From NCBI RefSeq assembly GCF_015291885.1, contig NZ_CP036186.1, forward strand, positions 1,629,001 to 1,693,000: 64,000 bases of DNA, written 5' to 3'. A program made the position numbers and the translations under genes. Source of the DNA: Stutzerimonas stutzeri (GTDB lineage Bacteria > Pseudomonadota > Gammaproteobacteria > Pseudomonadales > Pseudomonadaceae). Below, in pieces: positions 18,284 through 26,199 of this stretch. A model generated the notes under the pieces. It made no database searches and was not told the DNA's origin. It was given only the letters and a program-made list of their open reading frames with translations. Every line of letters begins with the position of its first letter. Positions within the stretch are counted from its first letter, which is position 1.

Positions 18284-18598
18284 ATGACCAAGTCGTTTAT
18301 CTGTGCAACATTGCTGGCTCTGCTTACCGGTCTTTCCGCGGGCAGCCACGCAGCCGATACCAAGCCTGTCGAACCCACCCGTGTTGCGCTGGCCGCGATT
18401 GCGCCAGTGAATCTCAATACAGCCGACGCCGAAACCCTGATCCGTGAACTCAAGGGGGTTGGTGCGGCCAAGGCCAAGGCTATTATCGAATACCGTGAAG
18501 CGCATGGCCCTTTCAGCTCTGTTGATGAGCTGTTGGAGGTCAAAGGCATCGGTACATCAATCCTCGATAAAAACCGTGCCAAGCTCAGCCTGAACTGA
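18284..18598 (+). CDS. ComEA-like helix-hairpin-helix DNA-binding protein
   Basis: A 104-residue secreted protein. Residues 1-23 form a Sec signal peptide (ending SHA, then ADTKP). The rest is a ComEA helix-hairpin-helix repeat pair: LNTADAETLIRELKGVGAAKA and SSVDELLEVKGIGTSILDKN. Such periplasmic proteins bind double-stranded DNA during uptake by natural transformation, a trait known in Stutzerimonas. A ribosome-binding site AAAGGA lies 11 bases before the ATG. A terminator follows directly. Confidence 0.88.
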   Translation: MTKSFICATLLALLTGLSAGSHAADTKPVEPTRVALAAIAPVNLNTADAETLIRELKGVGAAKAKAIIEYREAHGPFSSVDELLEVKGIGTSILDKNRAKLSLN

Positions 18599-18619
18599 TC
18601 AGGTAGATCACAGTACTGA

Positions 18620-18642
18620 AGCCGGTCTTGACCGGCTTTTTT
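18620..18642 (+). terminator. Rho-independent terminator after comEA-like gene
   Basis: Stem AGCCGGT / ACCGGCT with loop CTTG, followed by a run of T residues (18637-18642). Confidence 0.9.
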
Positions 18643-19085
18643 CATTGCTTCTGATATCCCTGAATCTATCAACACGGCTCGCTGTAAAGCTTTCTGAAGA
18701 CCGCTCAGCTGGTACTTGCGGCGGAGGTGAACAGCAGGTGAGTAGTGGCTGTCTCTGCTGGACAGGACCTTTGTTTGTCCAGAGCTAAATCGCTGAAATA
18801 GGATTAAAAAGGCATTGACATGTAACGGTTATGCACATTCCGAAAGCCTGGTCGGCACGCGCGTCGAGGCGGTCCTGTAAATTTAGTTGAAATATCTTAA
18901 CCTATTGATTTATAAGGCCTTTTAAAGGCTGCACAAAAACTCGCCGATCTGTTCGGAGCCCGCATCAGACGGGCGTTTGAGACAGTCATCCATAATCTGT
19001 TCACAGTGTTATCCACAGCTTTTGTGGATAAGCGGCTACAAGCCAAACAGGCCGGGCTTGGGGGGCTGACTTTGGAGGTGAGACG
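18643..19085. other. Structured intergenic region
   Basis: 443 bases without a credible gene. The left two thirds show no feature I can name. From 18880 the sequence becomes AT-rich (TTGAAATATCTTAACC, TTGATTTATAAGG), then has the palindrome GCCTTTTAAAGGC (18917-18929), a GCCCG / CGGGC hairpin (18958-18974) and a pair of inverted DnaA boxes (19009-19031). The promoter of the YkvA-like gene must also lie here. Confidence 0.55.
19009..19031. repeat. Inverted pair of perfect DnaA boxes
   Basis: TTATCCACA at 19009-19017 on the plus strand and its exact complement TGTGGATAA at 19023-19031, separated by five bases. Both match the strict DnaA box. A weaker 7-of-9 match, CTGTTCACA, lies at 18997-19005. 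Together they also form a stable hairpin, so structure alone could explain the symmetry. Confidence 0.7.
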
Positions 19086-19523
19086 ATGAAAGCACCCTGG
19101 CGATTCATGAAATATATCCCGATAGCGCAACGGGTTTTGGCCCGAGGAAGGCTCCCGGCGGTTCTTCTCGCCGTCGCGCGCAAGTCCTCTTCGCGAGGCG
19201 GCCTGCTCAAAGGCTTGCGGGAAGATCTCGTCTTGCTCCAGGCCTTGTGCGTCGCCTGGTGGCGAGGCGAATACCGCGCGGTCAGTAGGCCGGCCTTGAT
19301 CGCAGTGGTGGCCGGTCTGCTGTACTTTGTGGCGCCACTGGATGCCATTCCGGACTGGATTCCGGGGTTTGGCTTTATTGATGATCTTGCCGTGCTGGGT
19401 TGGGTAATGCGCAAGTGGTCTGGTGAACTGGAAGCCTTCCGTGCATGGCGAGATAGCCAGACAGCTGAAGTACGCGAAGAGCTGATGCGTTTGCCAGCTG
19501 CAGATGAGCCAAAAGTGGAGTAG
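19086..19523 (+). CDS. YkvA-like (DUF1232) membrane protein
   Basis: A 145-residue protein. The core LIAVVAGLLYFVAPLDAIPDWIPGFGFIDDLAVLGWVM (about 72-109) is the DUF1232/YkvA signature, with one hydrophobic segment followed by the DxIPD motif. The N-terminus is rich in Arg and Lys. The molecular function of the family is not established. A strong ribosome-binding site, TTTGGAGGTGAG, precedes the ATG. The gene stands alone between the DnaA-box region and the insertion sequence. Confidence 0.8.
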   Translation: MKAPWRFMKYIPIAQRVLARGRLPAVLLAVARKSSSRGGLLKGLREDLVLLQALCVAWWRGEYRAVSRPALIAVVAGLLYFVAPLDAIPDWIPGFGFIDDLAVLGWVMRKWSGELEAFRAWRDSQTAEVREELMRLPAADEPKVE

Positions 19524-19637
19524 TTAAGCGCTGAATAAGAGAGAAACGGCAGGGATTAATCCTTTCTTCGCTCAACTTCATTGAAAAACGCCTACTTATA
19601 CGTATGTTTCATTCCGTGTTGCGGTCCCCTTGGCTAA

Positions 19638-19653
19638 GGACAGTCTGAAAAAG
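19638..19653 (+). repeat. IS5-type left terminal inverted repeat
   Basis: GGACAGTCTGAAAAAG, immediately inside the left CTAA target duplication. It pairs with the right end at 20814-20829, with four mismatches. Confidence 0.9.
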
Positions 19654-19702
19654 ACTTTCTGATTTTGGCAAAATAGCCGAACGCCACCCACCGAGTTTTC
19701 TG

Positions 19703-20683
19703 ATGAAGCAGATGACCTTCGCCGATGCCGAGTACGCCGGCAAGCGCAAGCAGACCCGCAAAGAGCTGTTCCTGATCGAGATGGATCGGGTGGTGCCGTG
19801 GAAGGGGTTGATTGCCCTGATCGAGCCGCATTACCCCAAGGGTGAAGGTGGCCGTCCGGCGTACCCGTTGATGGCAATGCTGCGGGTTCATCTAATGCAA
19901 AACTGGTTCGGTTATAGCGATCCAGCGATGGAGGAGGCACTGTACGAGACCACCATCCTGCGGCAGTTCGCGGGGCTGTGCCTGGAGCGTATCCCCGACG
20001 AAACCACCATCCTCAACTTCCGTCGCCTGCTGGAGAAACACGAACTGGCTGCTGGCATCCTGGCCGTGATCAATGGCTACCTGGGTGACCGTGGCCTGTC
20101 GCTGCGCCAAGGCACCATCGTCGATGCCACGCTGATCAATGCGCCGAGTTCGACCAAGAACAAAGACGGCAAGCGCGACCCAGAGATGCACCAGACCAAG
20201 AAGGGCAACCAGTATTACTTTGGCATGAAGGCCCACATCGGCGTCGATGACGAATCAGGCCTGGTGCATAGCGTTGTAGGTACGGCGGCCAACGTGGCGG
20301 ACGTCACCCAGGTCGACAAGTTGCTGCATGGCGAGGAAAACGTTGTCTGCGCCGATGCGGGTTATACCGGCGTCGAGAAGCGTGCCGAGCATGATGGCCG
20401 CGAAGTGATTTGGCAGGTGGCAGCACGGCGCAGCACTTACAAAAAGCCGGGCAAGAGCAGCGCGCTGTACAAAGCCAGACGCAAGATCGAGAAAGCCAAG
20501 GCTCAGGTACGGGCCAAGGTTGAGCACCCGTTTCGGGTGATCAAGCGGCAGTTCGGTTATGTGAAGACGCGCTTCCGTGGCTTGGCCAAGAATACTGCGC
20601 AACTGGTGACGCTGTTCGCGCTGTCGAACCTGTGGATGGCACGCCGACATTTGCTGACCAATGCAGGAGAGGTGCGCCTGTAA
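19703..20683 (+). CDS. IS5-family DDE transposase
   Basis: A 326-residue transposase, the same length as IS5 InsH. The N-terminal part has the DUF772-type region (RPAYPLMAMLRVHLMQNWF). The catalytic domain shows the first Asp in TIVDATLINAP, the second in CADAGYTG, and the Glu in KVEHPFRVIKRQFGY with its Y-x-K-like context. The frame is full length with no stop or shift. Confidence 0.95.
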   Translation: MKQMTFADAEYAGKRKQTRKELFLIEMDRVVPWKGLIALIEPHYPKGEGGRPAYPLMAMLRVHLMQNWFGYSDPAMEEALYETTILRQFAGLCLERIPDETTILNFRRLLEKHELAAGILAVINGYLGDRGLSLRQGTIVDATLINAPSSTKNKDGKRDPEMHQTKKGNQYYFGMKAHIGVDDESGLVHSVVGTAANVADVTQVDKLLHGEENVVCADAGYTGVEKRAEHDGREVIWQVAARRSTYKKPGKSSALYKARRKIEKAKAQVRAKVEHPFRVIKRQFGYVKTRFRGLAKNTAQLVTLFALSNLWMARRHLLTNAGEVRL

Positions 20684-20813
20684 TGCAGGAAATGGCCGCC
20701 GCGAGGTGTTCTCGGCGGCTAGAAACACCGAAATAAGCGGGTTATCTGATCGTTTTTGATCGATTTGCCGCTTTCAAAATCGGCGGAGGCTGAAGTCAGC
20801 CAGAAATGCATGG

Positions 20814-20829
20814 CTACTTCAGACCATCC
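20814..20829 (-). repeat. IS5-type right terminal inverted repeat
   Basis: Read on the minus strand it is GGATGGTCTGAAGTAG. It abuts the right CTAA target duplication at 20830-20833. Confidence 0.9.
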
Positions 20830-20895
20830 CTAAATAATCGCCTCCAGGCTGTTAATATTCTGCATCTTCGGAATTCAACAGCGGGTATGTAGCGG

Positions 20896-21219
20896 ATGAA
20901 TGTTCAAACCATCATGCGGGATGGCGAGCCGGAATATGCAGTATTGCCCTGGGCCGACTATCAGGCTCTGCTGAATGCGCTTGGCCGACCTCCTGCCGAG
21001 GCGGGCGGTAAACCGGCCCAGGATGCTTCGCCCAGGTTCAGTGAGCTTTCGTCCCTGCGTGAGGCCAGAGGCATGAGCCAGGAAGTGCTGGCGCGCTCTG
21101 TCGGTATCAGCCCCGCCTACCTGGCCCTTATCGAACAAGGTGAGCGTGATCCTGGCGAGCCCATACGCCGCGCGCTGGCGCGTGCCATGGAGGTTGCGCA
21201 ATGGGGTCCGGAAACGTGA
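20896..21219 (+). CDS. Small XRE-family HTH regulator
   Basis: A 107-residue protein. The C-terminal half (about 51-100) is a Cro/C1-type helix-turn-helix: LREARGMSQEVLARSVGIS then PAYLALIEQGERDP. The N-terminal part (EPEYAVLPWADYQALLNALG) resembles the start of Phd-like antitoxins. No toxin partner is evident: the next gene has no known toxin motif. It overlaps the following gene by 19 bases. The insertion sequence ends only 62 bases upstream, so its native promoter may have been displaced. Confidence 0.8.
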   Translation: MNVQTIMRDGEPEYAVLPWADYQALLNALGRPPAEAGGKPAQDASPRFSELSSLREARGMSQEVLARSVGISPAYLALIEQGERDPGEPIRRALARAMEVAQWGPET

Positions 21220-21596
21220 GAGATGAGGCCGCGCCGATTCGTATCAGCCGACCACACTGGCATGCGCTGCTCGACGAGCTGAAGGACGCCCGACAGCAGC
21301 GTCATCTGGTGACCTATCGTTCCCTGCTCGAACGGCTTCAGCTGCCGACGCCTGCCATGCAGACCCTGACGGCTGCGCTGGAGCATCTGGCGATGCTCGA
21401 TGCGCAGGCAGGTCGACCGCTGCGCAGTGTGCTGGTGATCAGCCAGAGCGCCAGTCGTTTGCCAAGAACCGGATTTTTTGAGTGTGCAGCTCGCCTGGGG
21501 CGTTTCTGCGGCCCTGTTGATGGCACGGCTGCCGCCTCCTGGCATGCCGGGGAAGTGGCCCGAGTGTTTGAATTCGACTATCCGGAGGCACCGTGA
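21201..21596 (+). CDS. Unknown conserved-looking protein, middle gene of trio
   Basis: A 131-residue protein that I do not recognise. It is predicted soluble and has no signal peptide. The central part, LLERLQLPTPAMQTLTAALEHLAM, looks helical, and RPLRSVLVISQSASRLPRTGFF looks like a beta-turn segment. The start ATG 21201 is supported by GGAGG at 21189-21193 inside the previous gene. It overlaps its upstream neighbour by 19 bases and its downstream neighbour by four, which argues for a real, translationally coupled gene. Confidence 0.7.
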   Translation: MGSGNVRDEAAPIRISRPHWHALLDELKDARQQRHLVTYRSLLERLQLPTPAMQTLTAALEHLAMLDAQAGRPLRSVLVISQSASRLPRTGFFECAARLGRFCGPVDGTAAASWHAGEVARVFEFDYPEAP

Positions 21597-22063
21597 TACT
21601 GCTCAAGATGCGCGCACGCGCCGGCTACTGGATTGCACGCAAACTGATGGGCTCACGCTGGGCTGTGCAGCAACCCAAGCTGTGGCGCTGGATGGAAGGA
21701 CAGTTTTCCCGTATGGCCGCTGTTGGTGATACCAAGGCACAGAGTTTTTACGGTCATATCCTTCTTTTTCGCGGCCAGGGCTATGGTGCGAAAAAGGAAG
21801 GCATACGTTTGCTGCGTCTGGCAGCCGAGGCTGGCGATGCCAAAGCAGCCTATCAGATGGGTGTCGTCAGTCTCAGTGAAGATGCAACACATGGCCCCGA
21901 TGGCGCCCAGGCGGCGTACTGGTGGAAGCGTGCGGTCGAGGCGGGCCATCCATTAGCCGCGACTCGTTTGTCGCAGTTATACGCAGCGGGTGGTCACGGG
22001 CTTGCCTCCGACAGGCAGCAGGCTGAACACTACAAGACCATGGCCGCCGGGATGGGACTCTGA
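21593..22063 (+). CDS. Sel1-repeat (TPR-like) protein
   Basis: A 156-residue protein with about three Sel1-like repeats: GDTKAQSFYGHILLFRGQGYG, EAGDAKAAYQMGVVSLSE and EAGHPLAATRLSQLYAAGGHG. Such repeats usually serve protein-protein contacts. The start is GTG at 21593, inside the stop of the previous gene, with GGAGG at 21583-21587. There is no signal peptide, so it is probably cytoplasmic. Its last 34 bases overlap the end of the convergent EAL gene. The specific role is unknown. Confidence 0.78.
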   Translation: MILLKMRARAGYWIARKLMGSRWAVQQPKLWRWMEGQFSRMAAVGDTKAQSFYGHILLFRGQGYGAKKEGIRLLRLAAEAGDAKAAYQMGVVSLSEDATHGPDGAQAAYWWKRAVEAGHPLAATRLSQLYAAGGHGLASDRQQAEHYKTMAAGMGL

Positions 22064-23826
22064 ATTCCGGAAGAAGGGGGCGTCGTATCGAGGACATGCA
22101 GACTGAAGCCAGGTGTGTGCTTTGCCTGGCGCTTGGCCTGCGAGGCGAGTTGAGCCAGATGGGCTGCATCGAGTTCGGCGTCTGGATCGGGTCTCACATG
22201 AACGGCGCCGATGGAAAGTGACAGCAGTGGGTAACGCTCCAGGCTCCCTTGCCGCCCCTCGGCAATGAAGCAGCCTGCTGCAAGGTGTTCGTCATGATAG
22301 AACGGCTGGCAGCGCTGCTCGAAGGCTGCGAACAGACGGCTGACTTTTCCTGTCCAGTCTTCAGGTCGCATGACCAGCATAAAGTCATCCCCACCGATAT
22401 GACCGACGAAATCGCAGCTTGAATCGATCTGCTCACCCAGGCAACGGGCGAGGCAGAGCAGGATTTCGTCGCCCTTGGCGTAGCCATAGATATCGTTGAA
22501 GGGTTTGAAATGATCGATATCCACGTAGCAGATGACGGCTTCGCGTCCTTCGCGCAGAAGACGTGTCAGGCATTGCTGGATGGGCACGTTGCCTGGCAGC
22601 AGGGTCAGTGGGTTGGCATGGCGGGCCTGCTGAACTTTCATTTCGGTAATCAGCTTCAGTACATCAATCACCCGTCCCACTCCGTGGTACTGGCCATTGA
22701 GGGTAATCACGAAGTCTTCCTCGATACGCTGGCGTGCGCGGCTGGTGAGCAGTCGGCTGACCTGCTGCAGCGACTGGCCGACTTCTACAGTGAGAAAGTC
22801 ATCGCTCATCAGTCTGCTGATGGCCTTTCGCGCCAGCAGCTCGGTGGCAAAGGGTTTGAGCAGGGCATCGGAGAGCAGGCTGCGATGGACGATGCCAACA
22901 GGCGTGTTCAGCGCGTTCAGGACCGCAACTGAATTCAGGTTGGCCTGTTGGCGAAACAGTTCCAGCACTTCGGCAATGGGCTGCGTCACGGAGACCGCCG
23001 ACTGTTGCAGCACCAGGGCGGACAAATCCTTGCTTTGTTCGTTGAAGGAGCCGTCACGCAGGCTCGTGTTTGGCAGCACGCCAGCGATATCGACGCAGGG
23101 TTTCTCCTCTGGGCGTCCCAACAGGTACCCCTGCACCAGGTCTACGCCCATGTCTGCGAGGACGTTGAGTTCTTCAGGTAGCTCGATACCTTCTGCGATC
23201 ACTTGTGCTTGAGAGGCTCTGGCTATTTTCAGAATAGACTCGACGAACCCGCGCTTGACGGCGTCCCGATGAATGCAATCGATGAAATAGCGATCGATTT
23301 TGACGTAATCCGGGCGCAGCTCCGACCACATGCGCAGGCTTGAGTAACCGGCACCCAGGTCATCCAGAGCGATGGAAAATCCCATGTTGCGGTAGTGGTG
23401 CAGGGCTGTATCGAGCAGCTCGAAGTCATCGGTCGGCATTTGTTCGGTCAGTTCGATGACGACCTTTTCCGCAGTAATACCGTATTGCTGCAGCAGCTTG
23501 AGTGTGCGGCCAGGCTTGTGGCTTGCATCAAGCAGGGTTTCTGGCGAAGCGTTGAGAAACAATCGTCCCTGCAGGTGTAGCTGGCTATAGCGGCGGCAGG
23601 CGTTTTCGCGGCAGAGCATTTCCAGCTCGTTGAGGCGACCGCCGTGGCGAGCAGCGGCGAGCAGGTTGATGGGCGAATGCAACGAGCTATCCGACGGACC
23701 TCGCGTCAGTGCTTCGTGGCCGACTATACGGCGTTCGGAGAGTGAAACGATGGGTTGGAAAAGACTGCTGATGTCGCCGTGAGCAAGAATGTGATCGAGA
23801 GTGCTCAACTGCTCGGTGACGGTCAT
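22030..23826 (-). CDS. EAL-CBS-GGDEF cyclic-di-GMP signalling protein
   Basis: A 598-residue soluble protein. The EAL phosphodiesterase domain (about 15-245) keeps its key residues: HEALTRGP, NASPETLL, ELTEQ, ALDDLGAGYSS, KIDRYF, AEGIE and QGYLLGRP, so it is probably active. A CBS-domain pair (about 270-395) may bind an adenine nucleotide. The C-terminal GGDEF-type domain (about 415-575) has GHIGGDDFMLV: the fourth signature residue is Asp, not Glu, and no RxxD inhibitory site is seen. Cyclase activity is therefore uncertain. It has no transmembrane segment and is transcribed downstream of prc after a strong hairpin. Confidence 0.9.
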   Translation of the reverse strand: MTVTEQLSTLDHILAHGDISSLFQPIVSLSERRIVGHEALTRGPSDSSLHSPINLLAAARHGGRLNELEMLCRENACRRYSQLHLQGRLFLNASPETLLDASHKPGRTLKLLQQYGITAEKVVIELTEQMPTDDFELLDTALHHYRNMGFSIALDDLGAGYSSLRMWSELRPDYVKIDRYFIDCIHRDAVKRGFVESILKIARASQAQVIAEGIELPEELNVLADMGVDLVQGYLLGRPEEKPCVDIAGVLPNTSLRDGSFNEQSKDLSALVLQQSAVSVTQPIAEVLELFRQQANLNSVAVLNALNTPVGIVHRSLLSDALLKPFATELLARKAISRLMSDDFLTVEVGQSLQQVSRLLTSRARQRIEEDFVITLNGQYHGVGRVIDVLKLITEMKVQQARHANPLTLLPGNVPIQQCLTRLLREGREAVICYVDIDHFKPFNDIYGYAKGDEILLCLARCLGEQIDSSCDFVGHIGGDDFMLVMRPEDWTGKVSRLFAAFEQRCQPFYHDEHLAAGCFIAEGRQGSLERYPLLSLSIGAVHVRPDPDAELDAAHLAQLASQAKRQAKHTPGFSLHVLDTTPPSSGIQSPIPAAMVL

Positions 23827-23847
23827 GATGGTTCCGTGGTGGCTATT

Positions 23848-23885
23848 GAAATGAGAAGAGCCGCTCAGGCGGCTCTTCTCATTTC
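23848..23885 (-). terminator. Perfect 17-bp hairpin between prc and the EAL gene
   Basis: GAAATGAGAAGAGCCGC pairs perfectly with GCGGCTCTTCTCATTTC around the loop TCAG. It lies 40 bases past the prc stop and 21 bases before the EAL start codon. There is no long T-run, but the outer stem is A/T-rich. It probably ends or attenuates transcription from prc. Confidence 0.7.
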
Positions 23886-23925
23886 ACGACACCGTGATGT
23901 CATTTTGATGACATCTGCAGGGCTG

Positions 23926-26025
23926 CTATTCCCTCGGCAGGTTGTTTTTCGCCACGGCTTCATTCAGCCCCAGCCAGTCAAGGAGGATTTTCCCGCTCTC
24001 CGCCAGATAGGCATCATCTTCGGGTTTGCCTTTCTTGTCGTCAGCATGGGGTGGCGTTTCGTCTTCCTGTGCCAGCTTGGCCAGGGGTTCCTCACCCTTC
24101 GCCTGGCGCAGGGCATTTTCCAGCGCCAGCTGACGCTTCTCGATACTCTCCTGCTGCGCCCGGCGTTTTTCCTCATTGAGGCTGACCGTAGTCTCGTGGC
24201 TCAGCTCCTGGGCGAGCGCAAGGCGATTGCGGGTGAAAACGAAGTCCGGATTTTCGCCGGTCCGCGTTTCGTGGCGGGCCTTGAGTTCGGTCAGGAAGGG
24301 TTTGAACGGATTCATGTCGTCACTGCGCACGGCGCGAATACTGTCCCAAGGCAAGGCTTCAGGCAGGGCGCTTTCGCCAATCTCTTTGGTATCGACTTCG
24401 GCTGGGTAAGAAATGTCCGGAATCACGCCTTGATGCTGTGTGCTTTGGCCGGACACCCGATAGAACTTGGCGAGAGTCAGTTTCAGCTCGCCGTGATTGA
24501 GCGGTTGTACGGTCTGTACCGTGCCTTTGCCGAATGTCTGGCCACCGAGAATCAGCGCTCGATGGTAGTCCTGCATCGCGCCAGCGAAGATCTCCGAGGC
24601 CGAGGCAGACAGGCGGTTGACCAGTACCGCCAGTGGTCCGGTATAGAAAGCGCCAGGCTGTTCGTCAGCCAGGATATCCACACGGCCGTCACTGTTGCGC
24701 ACCAGTACGGTCGGCCCCTGCTCGATGAACAGTCCCGTCAGTTCGGTTGCTTCCTGTAGCGAGCCGCCACCGTTGTTGCGCAGATCAATCACTACGCCAT
24801 CAACCTTTTCCTGCTGCAGTTCGGTCAGCAGTTTCTTCACGTCACGGGTTGTGCTCTTGTAGTTCTTGTCGCCGGAACGCAGGGCTTTGAAGTCGAGATA
24901 GAAGGCCGGGATTTCGATGACGCCGAGTTTGTAATCGCGGCCATCATGCTGGAGGTTGAGAATCGACTTCTTGGCAGCCTGCTCTTCGAGTTTGACCGCT
25001 TCGCGCGTGATGGCGACGACCTTGCTGCTCTGATCATTTGGCGCATTGCTGGCCGGGATCACTTCGAGGCGTACGACCGAGCCCTTGGGGCCTCGAATCA
25101 GCTTGACCACTTCATCGAGCCGCCAGCCGATCACGTCGACCATCTCCTCGTCGCTTTGTCCGACACCGATGATCTTGTCTGCCGGTGCGATCTGCTTGCT
25201 CTTCTCGGCAGGGCCGGCTGGAACCAGGCGCACGATTTTGACGTGCTCGTTGTCGCTCTGCAGCACAGCACCTATGCCTTCGAGGGACAGACTCATGTTG
25301 ATGTCGAAGTTCTCTGCATTGTCTGGCGACAAGTACTGAGTGTGTGGGTCGTACGACTGAGCGAAGGCATTGATGTAAGCCTGGAACACGTCCTCACCAC
25401 GGGTCTGGTTCAAACGCGCAAGCTGGTTCTTGTAGCGCTTGGTGAGCAGCTCCTCTATGGCCTTTGGCTCCTTGCCGGCAATCTTCAGGCGCAGTACTTC
25501 ATCCTTCACGCGCTTGCGCCATAGATCGTCCAGTTCAGCAGCGTTCTTGGCCCAAGCGGCTTTCTCGCGGTCGACCAACAGTTCTTCGTCGACGGTGAAG
25601 TCGAAGCTATCGACGCCCTTGTCCAGCAGCCCCAATGCGTAGTTGAGGCGGTTCTGCAACCGTTCGAGGTGACGCTTGTAGATGGCAAAGCCGGGCTCAA
25701 GGTTGCCACCCTTAAGGAAATCGTCGAACTGATTACGCCACTTCCCAAATTCCTCTAGATCGGAGGCGAGGAAAAAGCTGCGTGACGGATCGAGCATTTG
25801 AATATAACTGTCAAAGATCTTCGCGGAGCGTGCATCGTTCAGCGGCGGCTTGTTGTAGTGATGGCGCTTGAGCAGTTCGACGACGTTCAGGCTGGCTATG
25901 ACCTGGTCACGATCGGGTTGCAGGTAGTCCCAGTTCTCCGGCGTGCTGACGGCTTTGGCCATCGCCAGGGAAGCGTGAAGGCCGAAAAGGACGGCGAGAA
26001 CGGTGCAGGTCAGCGTACGTTTCAT
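23926..26025 (-). CDS. prc: Prc tail-specific periplasmic protease
   Basis: A 699-residue S41A protease that degrades periplasmic proteins from their C-terminus. In Pseudomonas (AlgO) it contributes to envelope stress signalling. The start is taken at ATG 26025 (MKRTLTCTVLAVLFGLHASLA), a signal peptide ending AMA. A PDZ domain (about 230-320) contains SLEGIGAVLQSDNEHVKIVR. The catalytic region has RNNGGGSLQEATELTGLF, then LVNRLSASASEIFAGAMQDY with the Ser, and GGQTFGKGTVQ with the Lys. A DUF3340 C-terminal part follows. The open frame runs to 26529, but that extension has no signal peptide. An alternative ATG is at 26061. Confidence 0.93.
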   Translation of the reverse strand: MKRTLTCTVLAVLFGLHASLAMAKAVSTPENWDYLQPDRDQVIASLNVVELLKRHHYNKPPLNDARSAKIFDSYIQMLDPSRSFFLASDLEEFGKWRNQFDDFLKGGNLEPGFAIYKRHLERLQNRLNYALGLLDKGVDSFDFTVDEELLVDREKAAWAKNAAELDDLWRKRVKDEVLRLKIAGKEPKAIEELLTKRYKNQLARLNQTRGEDVFQAYINAFAQSYDPHTQYLSPDNAENFDINMSLSLEGIGAVLQSDNEHVKIVRLVPAGPAEKSKQIAPADKIIGVGQSDEEMVDVIGWRLDEVVKLIRGPKGSVVRLEVIPASNAPNDQSSKVVAITREAVKLEEQAAKKSILNLQHDGRDYKLGVIEIPAFYLDFKALRSGDKNYKSTTRDVKKLLTELQQEKVDGVVIDLRNNGGGSLQEATELTGLFIEQGPTVLVRNSDGRVDILADEQPGAFYTGPLAVLVNRLSASASEIFAGAMQDYHRALILGGQTFGKGTVQTVQPLNHGELKLTLAKFYRVSGQSTQHQGVIPDISYPAEVDTKEIGESALPEALPWDSIRAVRSDDMNPFKPFLTELKARHETRTGENPDFVFTRNRLALAQELSHETTVSLNEEKRRAQQESIEKRQLALENALRQAKGEEPLAKLAQEDETPPHADDKKGKPEDDAYLAESGKILLDWLGLNEAVAKNNLPRE

Positions 26026-26199
26026 GGCTTGGGGGCGACGTAAGGCTAGGGAATAACGCATATTAGGCCATCTAAAGTAAGCGCCGGTTCGGTTTTCCGT
26101 CCGGCGGTGGAAAGCACAAGCCCGATGGTTGAGGTGGTCAAAGAAGGCCAGCGAGCGATCAGTTGGGTGGGCATAGATAGGAACCACTATGGAGGCAGC

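Larger units (their letters stand above)
19638..20829 (+). mobile_element. Complete IS5-family insertion sequence, 1192 bp
   Basis: The element is bounded by imperfect 16-base inverted repeats (GGACAGTCTGAAAAAG left, GGATGGTCTGAAGTAG right, 12 of 16 identical). It is flanked by the direct repeat CTAA at 19634-19637 and 20830-20833, a 4-base target duplication of the type expected for IS5. Length and one 326-codon transposase gene match the IS5 subgroup (about 1.2 kb). Intact ends and an intact frame suggest it could still be active. It lies between the YkvA-like gene and the small XRE gene and interrupts no coding sequence. Confidence 0.93.

Noticed and set aside
18900..19031. Chromosome replication origin
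   Set aside because: Only two strict DnaA boxes, and no dnaA, dnaN, rpmH or gyrB nearby. The evidence is not enough for oriC.
20896..21596. Type II toxin-antitoxin pair
   Set aside because: The first gene has an antitoxin-like start and HTH, but the second has no RelE, HigB or PIN motif and the order is not decisive. Left as an unknown module.
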